This document shows, one piece after another, positions 24,858 to 33,373 of a DNA stretch of 49,536 bases. A program made the translations under genes and the position numbers. The stretch is from Pseudomonadota bacterium (GTDB lineage Bacteria > Bdellovibrionota > Bacteriovoracia > Bacteriovoracales > Bacteriovoracaceae): assembly GCA_027487685.1 (NCBI GenBank), contig JAIYDC010000124.1, positions 1-49,536 of the forward strand, in the 5' to 3' direction. A model generated the notes under the pieces. It was not told the origin of the DNA. It worked only from the letters and a program-made list of their open reading frames with translations, and made no database searches. The number at the start of each line of letters is the position of its first letter. Positions within the stretch are counted from its first letter, which is position 1.

Positions 24858-26189
24858 TTACTTAGTGTTTAGTATTATCGTTGTATCAGTGACTCCAGAG
24901 GCACGCGCGGGGTCGTTCACGTTGATAATTCCGCCGGTCGGTACGAATCGGTTATCGACAGCACCTGCTCCAGGAAGCGTGACGTCTCTGAGTGGCTTCG
25001 GACCAAATGTATTTGAGGGCCCGGCCCCAGGCGCAGCGGCATTCCCCATGCCTCCAGCAGACGATCCAGTCACAATAGCTGTCGCTACTACAATGGGAGG
25101 TGGTGGCGGGACTTGCTTCACAACAACTGCACCAGTAACCGAATCCGTTACGGAAACGAGGACTTTCCCGTCATTTGTGATCTCAACGTTCTTCGGAGGC
25201 ACATAGGATCCATCCGCGGATATCCGCCCGGCATCCGGAGCGGGTAGGAAAGTGTTCGTGTTGGGATCAAGGACCGCGCCAGCTCCTGGTGGAATGACTA
25301 CGCCGGATTCAATGTGAACGAAGGATCCATTGGCAGGCTTCACTAGATTTCCCTTCACATACCCTTCAGGATCCGATCCTGATGCAGTAGATGAAGCAGG
25401 CCCTGCTGGAGCGGCCTTAGCCGTGTCAGTGAGTTCATTGCTGAGAGAGTCACTGGTATTACTCACCACCTGACCGGAGAGACCTTCAGGCACCACAGAC
25501 TTCACTGCTTCTGATGGGGCATTACTGGGAGACCTGTCTGATTCCATTTCCTTGTTTTTCTCCAACTGCTCCCGCTGCTGCACGTTCAAGAGAGAGGGAA
25601 CAGTAGGCATAGGCTTATTCGCCTCCATGACAGAGAACTCACCCGGGAATATTCGGACTCCACTATCAACGATTGCCTCAAGACGCTGGGGCGACATTTC
25701 GCCCCGCTCAGAAAGCTTATTGAAGACAACCTCGCCTTCAAAAAGTACGGTGGCGGTGTTCGTTCCATTGGTCGAGATCATAAAATCCGTTCCGCGGATA
25801 CCCATCACTGCATTCTGAGTTTTGATAAAGAGCTTTGACTTATCTTTTTCCTTAATCTGTAAGTAGTCTTTTGATACTTGTGAACGGATCTTCCCTTTGA
25901 CAAGGTCGATGACTCCGGAGTCTTTTCCACTGAAGGACTCAATCTTCATTTCCGACGACGGCCCGATATTCATCTGCGACTTGTCGATGAAGATAAGCTT
26001 TACAAAACTTTTCTCAGCCGTTTTAACGACGGATCCGCTGGCCACCCAATCGTCGACTTTAAGCCTCGAGGTTTTTCCAACGTTTAAGACATCCACTTCC
26101 CCTCGGATTAGCTTAACCATCGCTACCTTCGTCTGACCGAAAGCGGATGAGGTTAGAATCACGAGAATCAGGCCAAGGAAATGTGTCAT
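24858..26189 (-). CDS. Exported FecR-domain protein with low-complexity C-terminus
   Basis: About 443 residues from ATG 26189 (GTAGGAAG upstream). Signal peptide to SSAFGQ. The FecR domain is clear: VKLIRGEVDVLN, DDWVASGSVVKTAEKSF, then IDLVKGKIRSQV and NAVMGIRGTDF. The second half is rich in Pro, Gly, Ala and Ser (a PPPPP run, GSSAGGMGNAA) and likely unstructured. No TonB-dependent receptor or sigma factor is near, so this is not a canonical iron-signalling FecR; it resembles periplasmic FecR-only proteins encoded with TPR/barrel proteins. Confidence 0.82.
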   Translation of the reverse strand: MTHFLGLILVILTSSAFGQTKVAMVKLIRGEVDVLNVGKTSRLKVDDWVASGSVVKTAEKSFVKLIFIDKSQMNIGPSSEMKIESFSGKDSGVIDLVKGKIRSQVSKDYLQIKEKDKSKLFIKTQNAVMGIRGTDFMISTNGTNTATVLFEGEVVFNKLSERGEMSPQRLEAIVDSGVRIFPGEFSVMEANKPMPTVPSLLNVQQREQLEKNKEMESDRSPSNAPSEAVKSVVPEGLSGQVVSNTSDSLSNELTDTAKAAPAGPASSTASGSDPEGYVKGNLVKPANGSFVHIESGVVIPPGAGAVLDPNTNTFLPAPDAGRISADGSYVPPKNVEITNDGKVLVSVTDSVTGAVVVKQVPPPPPIVVATAIVTGSSAGGMGNAAAPGAGPSNTFGPKPLRDVTLPGAGAVDNRFVPTGGIINVNDPARASGVTDTTIILNTK

Positions 26190-26346
26190 AGTCTTCCTAC
26201 TCAACGGAAATAAGGTCCCGTCACCCCTAATTATACCTCTCAGCAAGAAGGGGGGAAGGAAGCCAAATTTTCCACCTCCTCTCCATGGCTTAAGACTTTT
26301 TTCCTTACGGGACTCGTGATGCCCTTATTTTAAACGGCTCAAATAT

Positions 26347-26376
26347 CTGACAGTTCCTATTGCTAAACCCTATTAT
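26347..26376 (+). promoter_or_regulatory. Promoter upstream of the transglutaminase-like gene
   Basis: CTGACA (26347-26352), 18-bp spacer, TATTAT (26371-26376). The 5' leader would be about 70 nt and ends with a G-rich ribosome site (GGGGGG at about 26441-26446) before ATG 26452. The divergent FecR gene starts 262 bp away. Confidence 0.5.
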
Positions 26377-26451
26377 TTTGGACCTGTGCAGAAAAAGCTT
26401 TAAGAACGCTCTGAGTCAGGCATACAACGCACCTTCATCTTCGGGGGGTTA

Positions 26452-27528
26452 ATGAAAAAAGTTCTTTTACTTATCGCTTTTACGTGTACTCAAGCGGTCT
26501 TTGCTCAGGAACAACTCAGTGTTCTCGGCGCCTGGAAGGGATTCTCAAGTCCTGACATTTTCAATTCAGGTTTCATCCACGAGCTTTCAGCACTTCCTCT
26601 CGAGGGAGCAATCCCGGAAGGATCAACTAAGGCCTGGTCAGGAGACTATTGGGCCTCAAATAAAGGCAGCATTAACATCCGCTGGAACGCACCTCGTAAA
26701 GAGGGGTTTAACACTAAGTCACCATCCAAATCCGAAGTTGTTTCCATGACAACAGCGCAATTGGCCATGCTCTCGCCTTCAGAAAAATACGACCTCTTTC
26801 TCGGTAACTACGACTATCCCCTCAAGAAAATCGTAGACGGTTCTGCGTCCCGAACCGCCCCAGACTGGGCCGGAATTTGCCACGGCTGGGCACCAGCTTC
26901 CCTCTTCCATAACGAGCCAACCCCAAAAGTTATGACCAATCCAGATGGTATCTCGATTCCATTCGGATCTGGCGATATCAAGGCCCTTTTGAGCTTTTTT
27001 TATGCCTTTTACCACGAATCAGACACTGACCAGATGGGACTCCGCTGCTTCTTCGGTTCGTGGATGGGAGGAGCTAGAGGCTGCTCTGACGATTTGAACG
27101 CCGGTGCTTTCCATATTGTAATCACCAATAAGCTTGGTCTTGAAAAAGAGGGTTTCCTGATGGATGTTGACCGTTTCAAAGAAGTCTGGAACCAACCGGT
27201 CGTTGGCTTCAAATCTAAAGTCATTGCCTATGACTTGAAACCTCAAAGTGGGGCGGCGGAGCTTACGGTCCGCGAGATGCGGATTGCAACTGAGCTCTAC
27301 TTTGTGAACGAATCGTCTCCGACCTGGAATCCAGTGCATGGAACAAAAGACCAGATCGTTAGTAAGCGGGACCTGCAGTACCGGCTTGAACTAGATGCCG
27401 CAGGAAGAATTATAGGTGGCGAATGGGAGTCTCGTGAGAGACCAGACTTCCTCTGGAACAAACCAGCAGCTCAGGCACAGGAATTTACCGGATTGTTCAG
27501 CGCACTTCCTGTACTTCTAAACGACTAA
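26452..27528 (+). CDS. Exported transglutaminase-elicitor-like enzyme (PF16683-type)
   Basis: 358 residues with signal peptide (about 1-18, VFAQ). WAGICHGWAPAS centres on Cys143, followed by GAFHIVITNKLG (His221) and FLMDVDRF (Asp238), an order and spacing consistent with a Cys-His-Asp transglutaminase triad. The CHGWAP block is the one I associate with the Phytophthora elicitor (GP42/Pep-13) transglutaminases and their bacterial relatives. It would crosslink glutamine and lysine side chains outside the cytoplasm. Two further cysteine pairs (CFFGSWMGGARGC) suggest disulfides. Followed 11 bp later by a small partner gene. Confidence 0.75.
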   Translation: MKKVLLLIAFTCTQAVFAQEQLSVLGAWKGFSSPDIFNSGFIHELSALPLEGAIPEGSTKAWSGDYWASNKGSINIRWNAPRKEGFNTKSPSKSEVVSMTTAQLAMLSPSEKYDLFLGNYDYPLKKIVDGSASRTAPDWAGICHGWAPASLFHNEPTPKVMTNPDGISIPFGSGDIKALLSFFYAFYHESDTDQMGLRCFFGSWMGGARGCSDDLNAGAFHIVITNKLGLEKEGFLMDVDRFKEVWNQPVVGFKSKVIAYDLKPQSGAAELTVREMRIATELYFVNESSPTWNPVHGTKDQIVSKRDLQYRLELDAAGRIIGGEWESRERPDFLWNKPAAQAQEFTGLFSALPVLLND

Positions 27529-27539
27529 AGAGGACGAAG

Positions 27540-27794
27540 ATGGATAACATTCCTGAGAAACCAGCAAATGCATTTAGAATAGTCCTGAACCTCGAGTACC
27601 CTGAGTCACGCATGGATAACGTGCTCCTGGCCGCACTAAGGGGGCAAGACGAAAATCTAGAGCTTAAAAGCATTTCCCGCTCTGGTCTCAAAGACCTCTT
27701 CATGAATAAAAAAGTCATGATTAAAGGACAGAGGGCCAAGTCCAATTCAGGGCTCGCCAAGGGATCGACCTACGTAGATATTCTTGGTTTTTAA
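27540..27794 (+). CDS. Small uncharacterised cytoplasmic protein behind the transglutaminase-like gene
   Basis: 84 residues, no signal peptide or membrane helix, basic in the second half (KDLFMNKKVMIKGQRAKSN). AAAGAGGACGAAG before ATG supplies a ribosome site. The short gap suggests cotranscription with the exported transglutaminase-like enzyme; immunity, chaperone or unrelated roles cannot be separated. No family recognised. Confidence 0.65.
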   Translation: MDNIPEKPANAFRIVLNLEYPESRMDNVLLAALRGQDENLELKSISRSGLKDLFMNKKVMIKGQRAKSNSGLAKGSTYVDILGF

Positions 27795-28186
27795 GTCAGC
27801 CGACAGCTTACTGTAAGCCGATAAGCTTCAAGAAAAAATGTCTCTTCACCCTCCCCACGGAGGGTGATCTTATCACCTAAGGTCCTTGTCTCTATTCCCG
27901 TCCGGGCCTCCCGTCGTCGAAAAGCTTCGATGTTGATTTCTTCAGCTCCACGCCAACCGTCGATATGAACTGAAAGAGCGATAGAGGTAGATCTATCACC
28001 GCGGGTGTCCTCAGTGTGAAATTCTTTAAGGTAATTTGTTGTTTGCTCTATGCCGGGGGTGCTGAGTCCGACTGCTGCTACTAATTTATCGTAGTCAGCT
28101 GCCTGGGCAAGACCAAGCTGGCATTCATAGGCCGCAAACACCTTCCCCACTCCCAAAAGGCAAAGAGTGAGCAGCAACTTCTTCAT
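27791..28186 (-). CDS. Small exported protein of unknown function
   Basis: 131 residues with signal peptide ending KVFAA. Two cysteines (YECQLG near the new N-terminus and VSCRLT at the end) could form a disulfide closing a beta-sandwich-like domain. Its stop shares TTAA with the convergent 27540-27794 gene. It overlaps the upstream exported gene by 4 bases. No family recognised. Confidence 0.7.
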   Translation of the reverse strand: MKKLLLTLCLLGVGKVFAAYECQLGLAQAADYDKLVAAVGLSTPGIEQTTNYLKEFHTEDTRGDRSTSIALSVHIDGWRGAEEINIEAFRRREARTGIETRTLGDKITLRGEGEETFFLEAYRLTVSCRLT

Positions 28187-28566
28187 GAGCAGAATCCGTA
28201 GCGTTTGAGTCCTTTAACGTACTTCTGGGCCTCTTCTTTGGACTTTAGACCCCAGGCATTTAGTTTCTCATTTCCGCGAAGAAGAATTACATAGTTTGTC
28301 TGACGAAGCTTCTCGAACCGCAGGACACATTTCCGGGAAGCAATCTGTTCTTCACAAATCCCCATATCCTGAAGACTTACCATTTCCTCATAGAGTGCTT
28401 CTGGAGAACTCTCACGAAGGGGAATTTTAGAATGGATGACGTTGCCCGAGGCGAACTCCATCACTCTTATCCCCATGGTCGTGCCAGGGCGGATATCGCA
28501 AGGGCTCTCGGCATAGAGCGCTTGATTAAAACAGCATAGGAGGACAGCAAGGAATAACAATTTCAT
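28183..28566 (-). CDS. Small exported protein, sporulation-related-repeat-like end
   Basis: About 127 residues from ATG 28566 (GAAGG seven bases upstream). Signal peptide MKLLFLAVLLCCFNQALYA. The C-terminal half (NYVILLRGNEKLNAWGLKSK, then EEAQKYVKGLKRYGFCS) reads like a SPOR-type repeat: strand, helix with Glu-Glu-Ala, and a Gly-Phe/Tyr ending. Two paired cysteines in the middle. Low confidence in the SPOR comparison. Confidence 0.7.
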   Translation of the reverse strand: MKLLFLAVLLCCFNQALYAESPCDIRPGTTMGIRVMEFASGNVIHSKIPLRESSPEALYEEMVSLQDMGICEEQIASRKCVLRFEKLRQTNYVILLRGNEKLNAWGLKSKEEAQKYVKGLKRYGFCS

Positions 28567-28749
28567 ATCGAGTACCTTCTCGTGGTTCGTGCGTTGAGCT
28601 GATTTTAGATAAACCATCAAAAAGTGCCATAACTTCTGTAAATGTTTACGAAGGTGTTAAAAAATTGGACAGTTGTAAAGTTCTACTAATCCTCAACGGC
28701 CTGCTTGATAATCTAGGACTTAGGTCAGTCCTCGTGGTCCAATGGCCCT

Positions 28750-29217
28750 ATGAAAATTCACATTCAAAAGCGCCTTCATCACCGGCCCCCCTATCTTCTA
28801 ATTGATGAGGTGATGGAGGCCTCTCCTCAAGCTATTCATGTTCGTAAGATTCCCCGCGAGGAGGAGTTTTACCTCCAGGGCCACTTCCCGGGCAGCCCGA
28901 TTGTGCCGGGAGCTATCATGCAGGAGATGACGACTCAGGCGGCGGGCCTTTTAATCAGCGAATTCTATTCGCCTGTGCCGGACTATGATTCGGAGGCGAC
29001 CCCGGGCCACGCTCTTGGGGTTCTTCGCGCCGTTCATCATGCCAAATATCGAAAGTTCGCCAGACCTGGTGACATCCTCGAGATCCGTGCCGAGCTGATC
29101 TTAAACGTCGAAACATCCTTTCGGTTTCGCGCCTCGATAACCGTGGGCCTCTCGAAAATCATGTCCAATGAATTTACACTCATGAACATTACCGAAGCTC
29201 AGCTCCGAGGAGAATAA
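28750..29217 (+). CDS. FabZ-like 3-hydroxyacyl-ACP dehydratase (hotdog fold)
   Basis: 155 residues. LQGHFPGSPIVPGAIMQEM carries catalytic His45 and Glu59 as in FabZ/FabA. The start KRLHHRPPYLLIDEV and the later ARPGDILEI match. It stands alone, away from the fab genes or lipid A genes that usually surround fabZ, and it differs in the C-terminal half, so it may serve a specialised lipid or polyketide route instead of the housekeeping cycle. Confidence 0.82.
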   Translation: MKIHIQKRLHHRPPYLLIDEVMEASPQAIHVRKIPREEEFYLQGHFPGSPIVPGAIMQEMTTQAAGLLISEFYSPVPDYDSEATPGHALGVLRAVHHAKYRKFARPGDILEIRAELILNVETSFRFRASITVGLSKIMSNEFTLMNITEAQLRGE

Positions 29218-29361
29218 TAGTGCCGTACGCCCTGTGAGGGACTGTGCGCCCTGCGGGGGGCCGTTTACCTGGGGTAACAAATGGGGAAAGGTCTAGGACG
29301 AAGTTCGCTACTGCAGTGATCGGTGTCGAGGCTCCCGGATGAAGTCACCCTCGAAGCAGGA
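29218..29361. other. Intergenic stretch, no gene seen
   Basis: This 144-bp gap between the FabZ-like gene and the photolyase tail contains the inverted words CGAAGTT/AACTTCG and TCGAGG/CCTCGA that could fold on either strand. I see no tRNA, known RNA motif or open reading frame. Confidence 0.4.
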
Positions 29362-29616
29362 CTAACTTCGGTTGGTATGTTTACGTAAAATTTTTCCACT
29401 CTCTCGGACCGTCACATCAGCTGACCGAGTGCTATAGAGCAAGTCTCGCGCCCGGCGCTGAGCGCTCTCCAGATCAATGATTCTTTCGGGATATGTGACA
29501 CCCGGAACAAAACCGTAGAGCGCCGCCTCGAAGGGTGTGAGCTTCCACGGTTCGTGAACTAGGTGCGCAGGAAGGGCGGCGAGCTCGGGTAGCCACTCGC
29601 GGATAAAGCTCGCGTC
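29362..29616 (-). pseudogene. Severed C-terminal region of the photolyase gene, in frame after amber stop
   Basis: Immediately after TAG at 29617-29619 the frame continues open for 84 codons to TAG at 29362-29364. The translation FIREWLPELAALP and HLVHEPWKLTPFEAA, then PGVTYPERIIDL, is the ordinary C-terminal end of class I photolyase/cryptochromes. It belongs to the gene at 29617-30798; without the stop the protein would have 478 residues. Confidence 0.85.
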
Positions 29617-30798
29617 CTAGTCCTTTTCAATTGATTGCTTCACGGGATTGTAAATCCGGATCGTACTAACACCTGTTACCCCGGCCTGCATCTGGAACTG
29701 GGGAAAGTGAATTCCCGGATCGTAGTCGAGAAACATCCGCGCCAAGTGACGGGCACCGTCCTGCCATGGCTGCCAGAGATGATGAGTCAGAAACGAAACC
29801 ACCATCGCCCGCATCCGAAAGTTAAGGTAGCCGGTCGTGCGTACACAGCGCATACATGCGTCTACTAGTGGGTAGCCGGTTCTCCCCTGCTTCCAGGCAC
29901 GAAACAAGTCCCGGTCAAGGTCATTCCGAAGGTGATCAAATCCCCGGTTCATGTTCCTGAACTCAAGCTCCTCCTCAGTTTCAAACTTCTGGACGAAATG
30001 GCATCGCCACTGGAGCCTGGAGATGAATTGGAGAAGGTTTTTTTTCTCAGGGGCGACTTTCAAAAGAGGAAGTGCCGTTTGGTAAACCTGCCGAACCGAA
30101 AGATTACCCCAGGCGAGGTGGGCCGAAAGTCGGGAGCAGCTGTACCGGCCCTGGGCAGGGGCGGAAATGTTTTTTAAATAGTCGAAGTGCCGGTGATCAA
30201 GGAAATCATTGAGAACCTTATGCGCTAGCGCCTCACCCCCGGACTGAAAATCAGGACAGGCCGAAATGACCTCTAACGGAAGGTCTTGCGAAAGCCGAAG
30301 TACCTCGACGTCAGCGAAACGAATTTTAGAGGGATCACTGGCCGCAAATGGATAGCGCATGGTCTGCGCCCAAAGCCGCTCCCATTCTCGACGGTCCCGG
30401 AGGGCGCGGATAACCCCGTTGGATTGATATTCCTTCCACAAGACTCCTTCACGGCGGCACCAGCGCCTTACCGCCTTGTCCCGGTCATAGGTGACTTTTG
30501 TCCCCGTTTCCTCATGAGAAAAGAGGTGCTTGATCGTAAAGAAGCGCGAGATCTCTTCGAAGGCCGCTAGGACATCAATGTGCCCCCAAAGGACTGGTAC
30601 GTGCTGCCGTAAGTCCTGAAGCGACTGGTAAGCGAAGCGCCAGTGCCGTGGATCCCAATCATAGGCGGCTGCAATATCGGGTTCGAAGCAGAACAGCACG
30701 ATAACTGGCAATCGAGAGCGGCTGGCAGCCACCAGGGGAGCATGATCCCGCCAGCGGAGGTCCCGCTTGAGCCAGACAACGGAGACTTCGCTTTTCAT
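29617..30798 (-). CDS. Photolyase/cryptochrome (PhrB family), truncated by in-frame amber codon
   Basis: 393 residues to the stop. N-terminal Rossmann part (VVWLKRDLRWRDH), and FAD-binding part including LQWRCHFVQKF, GRTGYPLVDACMR, GYLNFRMRAMVVSFL, and FPQFQMQAGV. The chain stops after NPVKQSIEKD, where relatives continue with about 85 residues that contact FAD; that tail is present downstream in the same frame. A sequencing error, recent nonsense mutation or amber suppression would all fit. Start ATGA overlaps the preceding photolyase-like gene. If truncated, the product is probably inactive. Confidence 0.88.
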   Translation of the reverse strand: MKSEVSVVWLKRDLRWRDHAPLVAASRSRLPVIVLFCFEPDIAAAYDWDPRHWRFAYQSLQDLRQHVPVLWGHIDVLAAFEEISRFFTIKHLFSHEETGTKVTYDRDKAVRRWCRREGVLWKEYQSNGVIRALRDRREWERLWAQTMRYPFAASDPSKIRFADVEVLRLSQDLPLEVISACPDFQSGGEALAHKVLNDFLDHRHFDYLKNISAPAQGRYSCSRLSAHLAWGNLSVRQVYQTALPLLKVAPEKKNLLQFISRLQWRCHFVQKFETEEELEFRNMNRGFDHLRNDLDRDLFRAWKQGRTGYPLVDACMRCVRTTGYLNFRMRAMVVSFLTHHLWQPWQDGARHLARMFLDYDPGIHFPQFQMQAGVTGVSTIRIYNPVKQSIEKD

Positions 30799-32276
30799 TT
30801 GGTGACGGTAGCGATGAAGTCTGAGGCGAGGGACAAAAGTCGCTTCTTGCGGACAGAGTCCATCTTCTCGAGAGTACGAACCATCATGTTAAGCCGAGGA
30901 TTCTTTGCAAAGAACTCGGTATGATTATCAATGAAGCGCCAGAATAGTCCGTCCCAGACATCACACCAATCACCTTTTTTGTAGTCTGACATTTTCAGGA
31001 TATAGTTACTTCCGGAGATGTAGGGCTTAGTGGCAAAAATTCCGCCATCAGAAAACTGACCCATCCCGTAGACGTTAGGGCCCATCACCCAGTCAGCACT
31101 ATCTACAAAAAGCTCCATAAACCAGCGGTGCACTTCTCGCGGGTTGAGTTCAGACAAAAGCATCACATTTGAGAGGATCATGAGCCGCTCAATATGGTGA
31201 CAATAGCCGAACTCATTGGCCTTTCGGATAGCGTCGTCGACGGGGGGAAGACCTGTGGTGCCCTTATACCAGTGGTCCGTGAGTTTGCGCTCATGGCCCC
31301 AGAAGTTCCGACGATCCTCTTCTTCCGAAAAGTTCTGATAGATCCCGCGTACGAATTCCCTCCAGCCCATCACCTGACGGACAAAGCCCTCGACCGAATG
31401 GAGAGGTATCGTGGGATCCTTCTCACGCGCCGAGATGACGGTGGCGATGACTTCAGCAGGTGTTAAGAGGCCTGCATTCACGGCAGGAGAAATAATCGAA
31501 TGATAGAGGAAAGGCGCACGGGGCGTAATGGAGTCCTGGTAGGAACCAAAATCGCGGATATGGTGGTCGACGAAATGACGGAGCGAGCGCAAGGCCCCCT
31601 TTCGGTCAACTGGAAGCCAAAAATCTTTTGCTTCTCCTGGGTGATCTGGAAAACGCGCTTCTACCATGGCCGAGACTTCGTCCACATGAGCGCTAGGCGC
31701 GATCCGAGGAGGTGGTTTGTTAGTAAGTGTCTTGGGAGCTTTTTTGCGATTTTCAACGTCGAAACTCCACTGCCCCCCTTCTGGCTTCCCCTTTTCCGCC
31801 AAGAGAATCTTGAGGCGCTTACGCTCACCTTCATAGAAGGTCTTCATGAAGGGTTTAGGATGATAAAAGAGGTAATTTTTGAACTCTGTCCGAGGACAAA
31901 GGAACATGGGAGTTTCAATGACCTCGTATTCCAATCCTAAATCTGTCAGTAATGAAAAGAGTGCCGTTTCAAAAAACTTGTCCTGAATCTCCCCGATGGT
32001 GACATGCTTGACCTTCTTCTTCTTGAGAAAATGAGAAAGCCTATCAAAATACGAGAGTTCAGAGAGCTCTTCATAGTGGACGGTGTGCCCGCCGGCCCGA
32101 AGCTCGTCGGCATATGACCGCATGGCCGCAAGAAAAAAAATGAGTTTATGCTTGTGGTACTTAAAGTGCGTACACAAACCGACATCTTCGGCCATGAAGA
32201 CAAGAGTACCTGTGTAGGCCTTGTAAAAGGTTTGAGGAAACAGTTGGTCGCCAAGAACGATAAGGGCCTTAGTCAT
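30795..32276 (-). CDS. Photolyase-like protein of the PhrB 6-4/CryPro (COG3046) family
   Basis: 493 residues. MTKALIVLGDQLFP, and in the FAD domain GWREFVRGIYQNF, FGYCHHIERLMILSN, NVYGMGQFSDGGIFATKPY and MSDYKKGDWCDVWDGLFW. Agrobacterium PhrB-type members carry a 4Fe-4S cluster through four Cys, including a CxxC after MSDY; here that segment reads DYKKGDWC with a single Cys, so the cluster is probably absent. Function as 6-4 photoproduct repair is inferred from family only. The gene overlaps the downstream photolyase by 4 bases, forming a two-gene light-repair operon. No Shine-Dalgarno site before ATG. Confidence 0.88.
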   Translation of the reverse strand: MTKALIVLGDQLFPQTFYKAYTGTLVFMAEDVGLCTHFKYHKHKLIFFLAAMRSYADELRAGGHTVHYEELSELSYFDRLSHFLKKKKVKHVTIGEIQDKFFETALFSLLTDLGLEYEVIETPMFLCPRTEFKNYLFYHPKPFMKTFYEGERKRLKILLAEKGKPEGGQWSFDVENRKKAPKTLTNKPPPRIAPSAHVDEVSAMVEARFPDHPGEAKDFWLPVDRKGALRSLRHFVDHHIRDFGSYQDSITPRAPFLYHSIISPAVNAGLLTPAEVIATVISAREKDPTIPLHSVEGFVRQVMGWREFVRGIYQNFSEEEDRRNFWGHERKLTDHWYKGTTGLPPVDDAIRKANEFGYCHHIERLMILSNVMLLSELNPREVHRWFMELFVDSADWVMGPNVYGMGQFSDGGIFATKPYISGSNYILKMSDYKKGDWCDVWDGLFWRFIDNHTEFFAKNPRLNMMVRTLEKMDSVRKKRLLSLASDFIATVTK

Positions 32277-32327
32277 GGAAGGATTCTAATCTATTGATGG
32301 AGTTTTGGTTCCTGCGCAGAGAGGTGT

Positions 32328-32960
32328 CTAAGATTTTTTAAGTCGGTATTTAAGCCATGGCACCAGCATGGGAAGGAGCGAAACGAAGATGACGCCAAAA
32401 ATGACGACGGTGAAATTGCGCTTAATGACTGGAATATTCCCAAAAAAATGACCCGCAAGAATAAAGGTAAAGACCCATGCGATAGCTCCGAAAACATTAT
32501 AGGCCAGGAACTTCTTGTAGTTCATGGAGCCAATACCTGCGACAAAAGGGGCAAAAGTCCGGACGATCGGTGCAAACCGAGCGGCAACGATTGTGAATGA
32601 ACCCCATCGATCATAGAAGGCCTGAGTCTGGGTGAGATAGGCGGTGCTGAAAAAACGGCTATCTTCGCGAAAGACTCGGGGTCCGAGGTAGCGGCCTATG
32701 TGGTAGTTCACCGTGTCTCCTAGGATCCCGGCAACAGTCAGGCTCCCCAGGAGAACCCAAACGTCAAGGCCTTCTGGCAGAGCGCTAAGAGCGCCAAGTG
32801 CAAAGAGCAATGAATCTCCGGGAAGAAAAGGCGTGACGACGAGACCAGTTTCGCAAAAGATAACCATGAACATAAGGACATAGATCCACGGCCCGAAGAG
32901 TGCAATCCAGGTGACGAGGTGCTGGTCCAGGTGAAGCATAATATCGATGAACTGGGTCAT
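32328..32960 (-). CDS. DedA/YqjA-family membrane protein
   Basis: 210 residues with about five hydrophobic segments. FLPGDSLLF, GDTVNYHIGRYLG and RFAPIVRTFAPFVAG are DedA family signatures with the Glu/Arg/Asp residues needed for proton-coupled transport. DedA proteins are now linked to flipping of undecaprenyl phosphate or phospholipids. It lies 26 bp after the cytochrome c gene on the same strand. Confidence 0.92.
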   Translation of the reverse strand: MTQFIDIMLHLDQHLVTWIALFGPWIYVLMFMVIFCETGLVVTPFLPGDSLLFALGALSALPEGLDVWVLLGSLTVAGILGDTVNYHIGRYLGPRVFREDSRFFSTAYLTQTQAFYDRWGSFTIVAARFAPIVRTFAPFVAGIGSMNYKKFLAYNVFGAIAWVFTFILAGHFFGNIPVIKRNFTVVIFGVIFVSLLPMLVPWLKYRLKKS

Positions 32961-32986
32961 AGGAGTCCTGAATCAAACCGCTAAGG

Positions 32987-33373
32987 TTACTTCTTTTTTT
33001 TCACTGACTGAACGTAGGCCCAGATCACCGGAATGTCGGCCTTAAGCTTTGGAATGGCCTGCATGGCACGGCTCTTGCGTTTTGGAACGAAGCCTGCCGG
33101 AAGTGGATCAGGATACTTCCCAGTCATCACTTTTGAATACATCACGGAGAGAGGAGAATCTACCATTTCTGGCCCGATCGAGCCCTTCACATTCGGATCC
33201 TTGTTGTGGCACCGGATGCAGTTGGCGACGTAAAGAACTCTTCCCCTTTCGATGTCTTTGGCAGTCGTTGGCAGCGCCTGAACCTTCGCTGGAAGCGAAG
33301 GCTTAGTTTGAGAGAAGAGAGCAGCAGAGAAAAGTAGGGAGCCGAGAACGGCCCCCACCAAAGATCGGTTCAT
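32987..33373 (-). CDS. Exported class I cytochrome c
   Basis: 128 residues from ATG 33373, with a signal peptide to about residue 22. CIRCH (Cys52, Cys55, His56) binds heme c; methionines in SVMYSKVMTG could be the axial ligand. The start overlaps the PuuD-like gene stop as TAATG. In canonical PuuD the cytochrome domain is fused to the C-terminus; here it is a separate exported protein. Confidence 0.88.
   Translation of the reverse strand: MNRSLVGAVLGSLLFSAALFSQTKPSLPAKVQALPTTAKDIERGRVLYVANCIRCHNKDPNVKGSIGPEMVDSPLSVMYSKVMTGKYPDPLPAGFVPKRKSRAMQAIPKLKADIPVIWAYVQSVKKKK

Noticed and set aside
24682-25206. 174-codon plus-strand frame with proline-rich product opposite the FecR gene
   Set aside because: It runs across two real minus-strand genes and reflects their biased low-complexity composition.
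29218-29361. Possible structured RNA or riboswitch between FabZ-like gene and photolyase tail
   Set aside because: Inverted words can be paired, but no known consensus (TPP, cobalamin, RNase P, 6S) is recognisable and no covariation can be judged from one sequence.
29617-29619. Genome-wide reassignment of UAG as a sense codon
   Set aside because: Many other genes here end properly at TAG (for example 450-452, 7195-7197, 39963-39965), so UAG works as a stop.
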